DNA of 25,757 nt from a virus. This document shows positions 17,384-24,188 of the stretch, in pieces. Numbering within the stretch: the stretch's first letter is position 1; the number at the start of each line of letters is the position of its first letter. Both the position numbers and the translations under genes were made by a program. The stretch is taken from positions 1 to 25,757 of the IMG/VR virus record IMGVR_UViG_3300027977_000179. One strand, given 5' to 3'. The notes under the pieces were generated by a model that saw nothing but the letters and a program-made list of their open reading frames with translations, had not been told where the DNA came from and made no database searches.

Positions 17384-17660
17384 ACTCGTAGATGGTGTAT
17401 CTGTACAATTCACTGCTGCTGAAGAAACAGCAAGAGATGCTGAAGAAGCGGCCTATGCTGCTGGCGCTTTTGATAGAGCACTTGCTTCTCTTAGGGCTAG
17501 AAGAAACGCTTTATTAGCGGCTACAGATTACCTTGCTTTGTCTGATAATACTTTGTCTGCTAATATGACAACGTATAGACAAGCATTAAGAGATTTAACA
17601 GAAGGCCTGACTACAGTAGCACAGATAAATGCTGTTGTATGGCCAACTAAACCAGTATAA
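17370..17660 (+). CDS. Tail-fibre assembly chaperone-like protein
   Basis: 96 residues. The N-terminus MPRYKLVDGVSVQFTAAEET is followed by an Ala-rich helix and then RARRNALLAATDYLALSDNT, MTTYRQALRDLTEG and a VVWPTKP end. The pattern R-R-N-x-L-L-x-x-T-D-[WY] ... Y-R-Q-A-L-R-D ... W-P is typical of phage tail assembly chaperone-like proteins encoded beside tail fibres (the Phage_tail_APC-like group). AGGAG lies about eight bases before the ATG, and its own late promoter lies upstream. Given the position between three tip genes and the glycine-rich adhesin, it most likely assists fibre folding or attachment. Confidence 0.75.
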   Translation: MPRYKLVDGVSVQFTAAEETARDAEEAAYAAGAFDRALASLRARRNALLAATDYLALSDNTLSANMTTYRQALRDLTEGLTTVAQINAVVWPTKPV

Positions 17661-17681
17661 TTAAAAGAGAGAGTTAAGTGT

Positions 17682-19115
17682 ATGCCATTAACAAAGATCA
17701 CAACAAGCGGTATAGATAATGACGCTATCACGTCAGATAAGATAGCAGCTGGCGTTGTCAGTGCTTCAGATGTGGCCGATGGCACATTAACAAATAATAA
17801 ACTTGTTAATTCTCTTTTAAAGTTTGCTGACGAATCTTCAACAGTTACTTCCATACCTCTTGGCGGCACATTAAAATTTAATGGTGCCACACTCTCAGGA
17901 GATACATTAGAAATTACAGGTGGTACTTCATGGCAATCAGTTCAAACAACAGGATTTACTGCTGTGGCCGGCCGTGCTTATCCTTGTAACACAACTTCTG
18001 CAGCATTTACAGTAACATTACCTGCAACTCCAAGTGCTGGAGATGAGATTATACTTTTAGATTATGCAGGAACTTTTGCTACTAATAATCTTAATATTAC
18101 TTCAACACCAAAAATAAATGGTTCAACAAATGATGTTTTATTAACAACAAATAGAGAAGCAACAAGATTAGTTTATATAGATTCAACACAAGGTTGGTTA
18201 GCTTATTCAGGTGTTAATGAAGGTACAGCACCTTCTTTAACTGATAACCCACCACCTTATTCAGTAGATTTTTTAGTAGTGGCAGGTGGTGGAGGTAGTG
18301 GTGGTAGAGCAAATGGTGCTGGTGGTAGTGCAGGAGGTGGTGCAGGAGGATATAGAAATTCATTTAGTACAGAAACTTCAGGTGGTGGTGGAAGTTCAGA
18401 ATCAAGTTTAACATTTTCAGTTGGAACAGTTTATACAATTACAGTTGGTGCTGGAGGAGCAGCAGGTGCAAGTGGTGCTACTAATGGATTTGGAGGCAGT
18501 GGTGGAAATTCATCAATTTCAGGAACAGGAATTACAACAATAACTTCTAGTGGTGGAGGAGGTGGTGGACATGGAACTGCTCCAAATAGTGCTGGTAATT
18601 CAGGTGGTTCTGGGGGTGGTGGAACAGCAACATCAACAACAGCAAATGGAGGTTCAGGAACAGCAAATCAAGGTTATGCAGGAAAAGGTGGAGATGGTGA
18701 TGCTGGTGGAGGTGGTGGTGGTGCTAGTGCAGTTGGTACTGATGCAGTTAGTGGTAGTGGTGGTAATGGTGGTGCTGGTTTAGCTTCTTCAATAACAGGT
18801 TCTTCTCTTAGTAGAGGTGGAGGAGGAGGTGTAGCAAGATATTTAACTGGTTCTAATGGAACTGGCGGAACTGGTGGTGGTGGAAATGCAGGAAATCCTG
18901 GTACTGCTGGAACAGTAAATACTGGAGGTGGAGGCGGAGGTAGTGAAGGTGTTGGTATTTCACCTACTGCTGGAGCAGCAGGTGGTAAAGGAGTTGTTAT
19001 ATTAAGTATGCCTCTTGCCAATTTTTCTGGTACAGTAACAGGTTCACCAACAGAATCAGATGATGGAACAACTAAACGATTAATATTTAACGATTCAGGA
19101 AGTTACACAGGATAA
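17682..19115 (+). CDS. Tail-fibre adhesin with large glycine-rich domain
   Basis: 477 residues. The N-terminal part (1-45, ITTSGIDNDAITSDKIAAGV) resembles phage fibre attachment sequences. Residues about 45-80 hold the DESST/LGGTLKF module shared with 11037, 20895 and 24189. Residues about 85-195 form a beta domain (VTLPATPSAGDEIILLDYAG). From 199 to about 440 the protein is glycine-rich, bounded by DFLVVAGGGG and GGKGVVILSMP, the usual borders of Gly-rich domains in marine phage fibres. Runs of four to six Gly are separated by Ser/Thr/Ala-rich loops. This recalls the polyglycine helices of the gp38-type adhesins of some T-even-like phages. The first 300 bases contain GGCC; the Gly-rich part has none. 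Confidence 0.8.
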   Translation: MPLTKITTSGIDNDAITSDKIAAGVVSASDVADGTLTNNKLVNSLLKFADESSTVTSIPLGGTLKFNGATLSGDTLEITGGTSWQSVQTTGFTAVAGRAYPCNTTSAAFTVTLPATPSAGDEIILLDYAGTFATNNLNITSTPKINGSTNDVLLTTNREATRLVYIDSTQGWLAYSGVNEGTAPSLTDNPPPYSVDFLVVAGGGGSGGRANGAGGSAGGGAGGYRNSFSTETSGGGGSSESSLTFSVGTVYTITVGAGGAAGASGATNGFGGSGGNSSISGTGITTITSSGGGGGGHGTAPNSAGNSGGSGGGGTATSTTANGGSGTANQGYAGKGGDGDAGGGGGGASAVGTDAVSGSGGNGGAGLASSITGSSLSRGGGGGVARYLTGSNGTGGTGGGGNAGNPGTAGTVNTGGGGGGSEGVGISPTAGAAGGKGVVILSMPLANFSGTVTGSPTESDDGTTKRLIFNDSGSYTG

Positions 19116-19118
19116 TTT

Positions 19119-19499
19119 ATGGCTTATTTTGCAAAATTAGGAACAGGAAATATAGTTGAACAAGTAATCTCTATTAACAATGTTGTAATTACAGATGCTA
19201 ATGGAGTTGAACAAGAACAACTTGGTGTAGATTTTATCAACAAACTATATAATACAAGAGATGTTTGGAAAAAAACTTCTTACAATAATAATATTAGAAA
19301 AAATTATGCTGGTATTGGTTATCATTATGATCAAGCAAGAGATGCTTTCATAGCACCCAAACCTTTTAACTCTTGGATATTAAACGAAGATACTTGTAGA
19401 TGGGAAGCACCAATTTCTATGCCAACAACAGAATTAGAAGAAAATCAGTATTATTCTTGGAATGAATCTATTATAAATTGGGAGATTAAAACAAGATAA
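19119..19499 (+). CDS. Fibre-associated protein of the NYAGIGY type
   Basis: 126 residues, starting three bases after the adhesin stop. Contains MAYFAKLGTGNIVEQVISIN, then VWKKTSYNNNIRKNYAGIGY, FIAPKPFNSWILNEDTCRWE and NWEIKTR. Proteins with the order AKL ... NNVV-Q-VI ... TSYN ... NYAGIGY-x-Y ... P-x-P-F-x-SW-x-LNE are frequent, uncharacterised neighbours of fibre genes in marine T4-like phages. The high Trp and Tyr content of the C-terminal half would suit a glycan-contacting or trimer-capping role, but this is speculation. Because it follows the glycine-rich adhesin directly, it may be its partner or assembly factor. Confidence 0.75.
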   Translation: MAYFAKLGTGNIVEQVISINNVVITDANGVEQEQLGVDFINKLYNTRDVWKKTSYNNNIRKNYAGIGYHYDQARDAFIAPKPFNSWILNEDTCRWEAPISMPTTELEENQYYSWNESIINWEIKTR

Positions 19500-19500
19500 T

Positions 19501-19564
19501 GTGTATAAATAGTAAGAAAGAATAACAAAATATGCCAGCAATTATAACAAATAAATTCAGAATC
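19501..19564 (+). repeat. Displaced copy of the gp8 promoter region and first 11 codons
   Basis: The 33 bases 19532-19564 match the gp8 start (3242-3274) at 30 positions and encode the same MPAIITNKFRI; all three differences are silent. The promoter stretch GTGTATAAATA upstream also matches 3208-3217. After codon 11 the similarity ends, and the frame stops at 19580-19582 after 16 codons. Confidence 0.9.
19504..19511 (+). promoter_or_regulatory. T4-type late promoter (copy of gp8 type)
   Basis: Exact TATAAATA followed by GTAA, 20 bases before the displaced gp8 start at 19532. It would transcribe the oxygenase remnant and the gene at 19727. Confidence 0.78.
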
Positions 19565-19730
19565 TTGGTGGTTTACAGTTAAAACTGGAGACCTTGTAAT
19601 GTTTCCATCTTCACTAACTCATATGGTTGAAAACAAAGAAGGAACAAATACAAGAATAAGTTTGGCTTTTAATGTGTTCATTAAAGGCTCAATTGGTAAC
19701 AACAAAAATCTGACAGAATTAATATTATGA
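19554..19730 (+). pseudogene. C-terminal remnant of a 2-oxoglutarate/Fe(II) oxygenase
   Basis: In a frame different from the displaced gp8 start, codons from 19554 read NSESWWFTVKTGDLVMFPSS, LTHMVENKEGTNTRISLAFN, then VFIKGSIGNNKNLTELIL and TGA at 19728-19730. The order G-D-L-V-x-F-P-S-x-L-x-H-x-V ... R-I-S-x-x-F-N is that of the C-terminal half of 2OG-Fe(II) oxygenases related to prolyl hydroxylases (TIGR02466-like), where this His binds iron and this Arg binds 2-oxoglutarate. The first part with the HxD pair is missing, and an in-frame TAA lies at 19545, so the enzyme cannot be active. The ATG at 19599 could give a 43-residue peptide. Such oxygenases are common in marine T4-like phages. The TGA overlaps the next ATG (ATGA), preserving an old coupling. 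Confidence 0.75.
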
Positions 19731-19981
19731 CAGTTCGAAAATTATCTGTAGCGGCAACAATAAAAAGATACACTAATGAAAATGGTTTTGCTTGGGGTAT
19801 TAATACAGTAATGAAATCCTTAGCACCTGATGCCAGTTATGATCTAACTTCGGCTGGTGAGTTTATAATAGACCGATGGGATTCACCTTTACCTCAACCT
19901 ACATCACAAGAAATAAGAGATGAATATATACGACAGCAAACGATAGCTGAATGTATAGAATACTTTAAAACATTAAAATAA
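19727..19981 (+). CDS. Small protein of unknown function in the fibre region
   Basis: 84 residues. The ATG overlaps the TGA of the oxygenase remnant (ATGA), so the gene was probably translated by coupling to the intact oxygenase; now it depends on the shorter reading frame or on its own weak site. The sequence has KRYTNENGFAWGINTVMKSL, then FIIDRWDSPLPQPTSQEIRD and a helical end IRQQTIAECIEYFKTLK. The pattern of a compact N-terminal domain, a PxPT linker and a C-terminal helix is seen in small fibre-associated phage proteins, but I do not recognise a named family. It has no membrane segment or signal peptide. Confidence 0.7.
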   Translation: MTVRKLSVAATIKRYTNENGFAWGINTVMKSLAPDASYDLTSAGEFIIDRWDSPLPQPTSQEIRDEYIRQQTIAECIEYFKTLK

Positions 19982-19986
19982 CATCA

Positions 19987-19994
19987 TATAAATA
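19987..19994 (+). promoter_or_regulatory. T4-type late promoter
   Basis: Exact TATAAATA directly after the stop at 19981 and 16 bases before the ATG at 20011, with AAGGAAAA between. Confidence 0.78.
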
Positions 19995-20010
19995 AAAGAA
20001 AAGGAAAATT

Positions 20011-20205
20011 ATGGCAGACATAACAATTGACGGTATAGTATATAAAGAAGAAGAATTAACTAACTACTTAAAAAATATTATATTAGCAAGACAAGAAATA
20101 CAACAAAGTAGAATCAGACATACAATTGAAATTGAAAAAATTGATGTATTAACAAACTATTATAATGACAAAATAAAAGAAGAAATAGTAAAGATTAAGA
20201 AGTAA
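20011..20205 (+). CDS. Small helical protein, DUF6447-like
   Basis: 64 residues. The N-terminus MADITIDGIVYKEEELTNYL matches the pattern of a short family in cyanophages that begins with a TIDGxxY beta hairpin followed by one long helix (I recall it as DUF6447). The rest, ARQEIQQSRIRHTIEIEKID ... DKIKEEIVKIKK, is compatible with a coiled coil, lysine- and glutamate-rich. It has its own late promoter and AAGGA, and ends three bases before the next ATG. Function unknown; the coiled coil suggests an oligomeric accessory protein. The family assignment is from memory of the pattern. Confidence 0.7.
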   Translation: MADITIDGIVYKEEELTNYLKNIILARQEIQQSRIRHTIEIEKIDVLTNYYNDKIKEEIVKIKK

Positions 20206-20208
20206 AAA

Positions 20209-20550
20209 ATGGCCGCAATAGCAAACCTTTCAATACAACAAGGCGCTTCGTTTAGTTCAGATGTAACTGTAACGACAGATGCTGATGGCGTATTTGATTT
20301 AACAGGCCATAGTTCGTTTGGCCAGTTATCAAAAGGGTTTTCAAGCACACAAAGTCGAACAACATTTACAACTTCAAATAACAATACAACTGGTGTCATT
20401 ACACTTACATTATCAGCGGCACAAACAGCGGCTTTAGAAGAAGGCCGTTATGTTTATGATGTTACAATCGTTAAAAATTCGGATAGTACCGTAACAAGAG
20501 TGGTTGAAGGTATAGCAACGGTCTTTCCAAGAGTCGCTTCAAATTATTGA
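20209..20550 (+). CDS. Small beta-structured tail protein
   Basis: 113 residues. Begins MAAIANLSIQQGASFSSDVT, with FDLTGHSSFGQLSKGF, GVITLTLSAAQTAALEEGRY and VYDVTIVKNSDSTVTRVVEG, ending TVFPRVASNY. The arrangement, in particular ITLTLSAAQTAALE-x-GRYVYDV followed by V-T-R-V-V-E-G, is typical of a small immunoglobulin-like beta protein found in tail gene clusters of marine phages and akin to BppU-type N-terminal modules. It likely forms part of a fibre or baseplate attachment. It has four GGCC sites in 342 bases, returning to the composition of the core. No strong ribosome-binding site is present and the start is coupled to the preceding gene. Confidence 0.75.
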   Translation: MAAIANLSIQQGASFSSDVTVTTDADGVFDLTGHSSFGQLSKGFSSTQSRTTFTTSNNNTTGVITLTLSAAQTAALEEGRYVYDVTIVKNSDSTVTRVVEGIATVFPRVASNY

Positions 20551-20582
20551 AAAATATATATCATTTTACAGTATAGTTTTAT

Positions 20583-20590
20583 TATAAATA
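20583..20590 (+). promoter_or_regulatory. T4-type late promoter
   Basis: Exact TATAAATA in the 62-bp gap between 20550 and the ATG at 20613. The rest of the gap is AT-rich with no clear hairpin. Confidence 0.78.
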
Positions 20591-20612
20591 TTAGTAAATT
20601 TAAGTTAAAACT

Positions 20613-20885
20613 ATGGTAAAAGCAGTCATTAATACTTCAGGGGGAGTTACTGCTAAAATAACTCCAAAAACAGGTGGCCTTCCACAACAGGTGTCTGTCA
20701 CATTACCATCAGGTTCAAACTTACAAAATAGTGCTCTTCGACTAGCACTTTTACAGGATGTTGTTACAACAAATATATCTGATGGAGCATTATTACAATA
20801 CAGAGCAAGTGATCAAAAGTTTGTAGCAAGAACAGAATTAGAAACAACAACGGGTACCATTATATTTAACGCTGGTAACTTTTAG
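20613..20885 (+). CDS. Small structural protein preceding the long fibre gene
   Basis: 90 residues. Contains VINTSGGVTAKITPKTGGLP, QQVSVTLPSGSNLQNSALRL, then DVVTTNISDGALLQYRASDQ and KFVARTELETTTGTIIFNAGNF. The segment ISDGALLQYRASDQKFVAR resembles a beta-hairpin motif (x-DG-x-L-x-Y-x-x-x-x-x-KF-x-A) often found in fibre and fibritin-like proteins of marine phages. It lies behind its own late promoter and ends nine bases before the 890-residue fibre gene, so it may be that fibre's attachment or capping partner. No enzyme motif, signal peptide or membrane segment is seen. The start lacks a strong Shine-Dalgarno sequence. Confidence 0.7.
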   Translation: MVKAVINTSGGVTAKITPKTGGLPQQVSVTLPSGSNLQNSALRLALLQDVVTTNISDGALLQYRASDQKFVARTELETTTGTIIFNAGNF

Positions 20886-20894
20886 GGAGATTAA

Positions 20895-23567
20895 ATGTCA
20901 ACAATTATAAAGATTTTACGTTCATCAGGTACAACAGCTCCAAATGCTTTAGCAACTGGAGAAATGGCCTATACGTTTGGTGTAGGTACACAAGGTAACG
21001 GAGGTGATCGTCTTTTTATAGGAACAGGCACAGAAACAAACGGCCAAGCAGCAAATATAGATGTCATTGGTGGTAAGTATTTTACAAGTATTACAGATCA
21101 CGTTGCCGGTACATTAACAGCTTCTTCAGCAATTATTGTTGACTCAAATAAGGCCATTGATGAATTGTTTATTGGTAACAATGCTTCAACAGGCGGTACA
21201 ATTAAGTTTAATGAAGGTACAAATAATGGTTCTAACTTTGTTGCCTTAAAAGCTCCTAACACAGTTGCTTCAGATATTACATTTACTTTACCAGGTGCAG
21301 ATGGTACAAACGGCCAAGTATTAACAACAAATGGTTCTGGTGTTCTTTCTTTTGCTACAATCAGTGGCAATTTAACAATCGCTGATGACAGTTCATCTAC
21401 AACAACAATTTCTTTAGGCACAGATACATTAAAAATTGCTGGCGGTACAGGTATTACTTCATCTATTTCTGGCGATACAGTTACTTTAGATATTGATAAC
21501 ACTGTAGTAACTTTAACAGATACACAAACATTAACAAATAAAACTTTAACAAGTCCTGTTATTTCAACTATTTCAAATTCAGGTACTTTAACGTTACCGA
21601 CTTCAACTGATACTTTAGTTGGCAGAGCAACAACTGACACATTAACGAATAAATCAATTAGTTTTACTACAAACACAATTACTGCTACATCTGCTGAATT
21701 AGCTGCGGCAATTTCAGATGAAACAGGTTCAGGAGTTTTAGTATTTGCTACTTCTCCTACATTAGTAACACCTAATTTAGGAACACCATCAAGTTTAACT
21801 TTAACAAACGCTACAGGCCTTCCTTTAACAGGAATTACTTCTTCTACATCAACAGCATTAGGTGTTGGTACATTAGAATTAGGCCACGCTTCTGATACAA
21901 CATTATCCCGTTCATCAGCTGGAGTTTTAGCAATCGAAGGTATTGTAGTACCTACAATTTCTTCTTCAGATACATTAACAAATAAAACAATTGATGGTTC
22001 TAATAATACAATATCAAATATTGGCAATTCATCTTTAGTTAATTCAACTATTACAATTGCTGATGACAGTTCAACAACTTCTTCAGTAAGTTTAGGTCAA
22101 ACATTAAAGATTGCTGGCGGTACAGGCCTTACTTCAAGTGTATCAGGCAACACAATTACTTTAGACATTGATAGTTCAGTTGTTACAGAATCTTCTACAG
22201 ATACTTTAACAAACAAATCAATTTCTTTAACAACAAATACAATTACTGGCACACTAGCAGAGTTTAATACAGCATTATCAGATGCTGACTTTGCTACATT
22301 AGCTGGTTCGGAAACATTAAGTAATAAAACATTAACAGCACCTAAAATTGTTGATGATGGATTTATTGCTGACGCTAATGGTAATGAATTAATTATCTTT
22401 AATACAACAGGTTCAGCTGTAAATCAATTAGAGATTTCAAACTCAGCAACAGGTAATGGCGTTACAATTGCTTCTTCTGGTAGTGATACAAATATCAATA
22501 TAGTTTTAGATCCAAAAGGTTCAGGTACAGTTGATGTTAATTCAAGTAGAATTACAAATGTAACAGATCCTTCTGGTGACCAAGACGCTGCTACAAAAGC
22601 ATATGTTGACAGTGTAGCAAATGGATTAGACGTTAAAAAATCAGTAAGAGTTGCTACAACAGCTGCTTTAGCGGCCGTTACATATAACAACGGAGCAGGT
22701 ACTTTAACTGCCAATGCGAATGGTGCTTTAATTATAGATGGTGTTACAGTTTCAGTTGATGATAGAGTTTTAGTTAAAAACCAAGCAAGTGCTTTTCAAA
22801 ACGGTATCTATAAAGTAACAGCAACAGGTTCAGGAGCTGCTACCTTTGTATTAACAAGAACGCCAGATGCTGACACAGCCGGTGAATTAACAGGCGGTGC
22901 TTTTTTCTTTGTTGAAGAAGGTACAGATAATGCCGACAATGGTTATGTAACTTCATTTAATGGCACACCTACACTCGGCACAACAGACATTACATTCAGT
23001 CAGTTCTCAGGAGCTGGCCAAATCAGTGCTGGTAATGCTTTAACAAAAACTGGTAACACTTTAGATGTTGCCGTTGATAACACAACAATTGAAGTTTCTT
23101 CAGATGCTTTAAGAGTTAAAGCTTCAGGTATTGGTGCTAACGAATTAGCAACTGATGCTGTTACAACTGTTAAAATATTAGATCTAAATGTTACAACAGG
23201 TAAAATTAACGACTTAGCCGTAACAACAGGTAAAATCAATGATCTGGCCGTTACAACAGGCAAAATTAATGATTTAGCTGTAACAACAGGTAAAATTGCT
23301 GATAGTGCTGTTACAAATGTTAAATTAGCAAACTCATCAATTTTCTTTACAGATGAAAGTTCTACACAAGGTTCAGTATCACTTGGTGGTAATATTGAGT
23401 TTTTAGCTGGCGAAGGTATAGATACAACTGTTTTAGGTAACACTGTAAGAATATCAGGAGAATTAGCAACATCATCAAATGCCGGTGTCGCTTTTTTCCC
23501 TACAACAAACTTTACAGTTACAACAGGATCAGTAGCGATTACAAAAATAGACGGCGGAACATTTTAA
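20895..23567 (+). CDS. Long repeat-containing tail-fibre protein
   Basis: 890 residues. An N-terminal domain (1-60, LRSSGTTAPNALATGEMAYT ... GGDRLFIGTG) is typical of fibres that expose a data-like GELAY/LFIG pattern. Three copies of the DDSST/SLG/GGTGI module lie near residues 157-207, 383-431 and 814-857. LTNKTL/LTNKSI repeats lie between them, as in long fibre shafts. Residues about 556-710 form a recognisable fibre domain: DPSGDQDAATKAYVDSVANG, DDRVLVKNQASAFQNGIYKV, then GGAFFFVEEGT. Four tandem VTTGKINDLA repeats follow (766-805). GGGAG lies eight bases before the ATG. It is probably a trimeric fibre. The GGCC-rich composition matches the baseplate core rather than the tips. Confidence 0.8.
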   Translation: MSTIIKILRSSGTTAPNALATGEMAYTFGVGTQGNGGDRLFIGTGTETNGQAANIDVIGGKYFTSITDHVAGTLTASSAIIVDSNKAIDELFIGNNASTGGTIKFNEGTNNGSNFVALKAPNTVASDITFTLPGADGTNGQVLTTNGSGVLSFATISGNLTIADDSSSTTTISLGTDTLKIAGGTGITSSISGDTVTLDIDNTVVTLTDTQTLTNKTLTSPVISTISNSGTLTLPTSTDTLVGRATTDTLTNKSISFTTNTITATSAELAAAISDETGSGVLVFATSPTLVTPNLGTPSSLTLTNATGLPLTGITSSTSTALGVGTLELGHASDTTLSRSSAGVLAIEGIVVPTISSSDTLTNKTIDGSNNTISNIGNSSLVNSTITIADDSSTTSSVSLGQTLKIAGGTGLTSSVSGNTITLDIDSSVVTESSTDTLTNKSISLTTNTITGTLAEFNTALSDADFATLAGSETLSNKTLTAPKIVDDGFIADANGNELIIFNTTGSAVNQLEISNSATGNGVTIASSGSDTNINIVLDPKGSGTVDVNSSRITNVTDPSGDQDAATKAYVDSVANGLDVKKSVRVATTAALAAVTYNNGAGTLTANANGALIIDGVTVSVDDRVLVKNQASAFQNGIYKVTATGSGAATFVLTRTPDADTAGELTGGAFFFVEEGTDNADNGYVTSFNGTPTLGTTDITFSQFSGAGQISAGNALTKTGNTLDVAVDNTTIEVSSDALRVKASGIGANELATDAVTTVKILDLNVTTGKINDLAVTTGKINDLAVTTGKINDLAVTTGKIADSAVTNVKLANSSIFFTDESSTQGSVSLGGNIEFLAGEGIDTTVLGNTVRISGELATSSNAGVAFFPTTNFTVTTGSVAITKIDGGTF
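23190..23309 (+). repeat. Four tandem 30-bp coding repeats (VTTGKINDLA)
   Basis: Units at 23190-23219, 23220-23249, 23250-23279 and 23280-23309 encode VTTGKINDLA three times and VTTGKIADSA once. Third-position differences between units show that protein sequence is being kept while the DNA drifts. Confidence 0.9.
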
Positions 23568-23588
23568 TAATTAACTTTGGAGATTTAA

Positions 23589-24179
23589 GTGGCACCACCA
23601 CCATCAACAGTAATAAAACTCAAAAGAACAACAACTGCTGCTGCTGTTCCTACTACAAACGATTTAGAAGATGGCGAAATAGCCGTTAATATTACAGATA
23701 AAAAAGTTTTTGTAAGAAATGGTGGTAGTATCGTTACTATTGCTAATTTTAATGAATCAGCTGTAGATTTAACTTCAATAGGCAGCAATCTTTTACCATC
23801 TACAACAACAACTTTTGATATAGGTTCTGCATCTAAAAGATGGAAAGATTTATACCTTGCTGGAAATACAATTAATTTAGCAGGTGCTACTATTTCTTCT
23901 GATGGCACAGGAGCTATTTCTATATCAGCAACAGGTGCTACTTTACCATTAAACTCAAATGTTCAAGTATCTGGTGCCGTAACAAAAACAATTGCTTTGG
24001 CCGGTGCTGATGGTTCACCTGTTCAATCAGTGCCTTTCTTTACAAATGCTGGTGGTTTAGCAACACAAAATACAAAATTAGATTTTAAGGCCGATCCAGA
24101 GAAGATAGTGGCAAGTTTTACACTAAATAATGGTAGTGTTTTAGGATCAGCACAAGGTAATACCTTGTTTTTCTTTTAG
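23589..24179 (+). CDS. Tail-fibre or collar-region structural protein (GTG start)
   Basis: 196 residues, with a GTG start preceded by GGAG (23579-23582). The N-terminus reads MAPPPSTVIKLKRTTTAAAV and then DLEDGEIAVNITDKKVFVRN, a pattern (LKR ... P ... DLE-x-GEIA-x-N-x-x-D-x-K-x-F) that begins many phage fibre proteins. Next come LLPSTTTTFDIGSASKRWKD and LYLAGNTINLAGATISSDGT, a motif also common in phage fibres, and a C-terminus SVLGSAQGNTLFFF. It lies between the long fibre and the fibritin-position protein with short gaps on both sides, so it is most likely part of the same appendage. Whether it belongs to fibre, whisker or collar cannot be decided here. Confidence 0.7.
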   Translation: MAPPPSTVIKLKRTTTAAAVPTTNDLEDGEIAVNITDKKVFVRNGGSIVTIANFNESAVDLTSIGSNLLPSTTTTFDIGSASKRWKDLYLAGNTINLAGATISSDGTGAISISATGATLPLNSNVQVSGAVTKTIALAGADGSPVQSVPFFTNAGGLATQNTKLDFKADPEKIVASFTLNNGSVLGSAQGNTLFFF

Positions 24180-24188
24180 GAATAAAAT

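Noticed and set aside
18550-18783. Val/Gln-rich plus-strand frame, and a Pro-rich minus-strand frame at 18674-19021
   Set aside because: Both are shifted readings of the GGT/GGA glycine-rich adhesin domain.
20551-20612. Intergenic gap as a rho-independent terminator
   Set aside because: It is AT-rich, but I see no stable GC stem followed by a T run; only the late promoter is supported.
21098-22027. Long minus-strand reading frame (309 codons), with others at 24353-25042, 6574-7080 and 6184-6552
   Set aside because: They lie wholly inside convincing plus-strand structural genes, are rich in Val/Pro/Ile as expected from reading Thr/Asn-rich repeats backwards, and lack ribosome-binding sites and recognisable motifs.
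23190-23309. Tandem 30-bp repeats as a CRISPR array
   Set aside because: There are no spacers; units are contiguous, in frame and encode a repeated fibre peptide.
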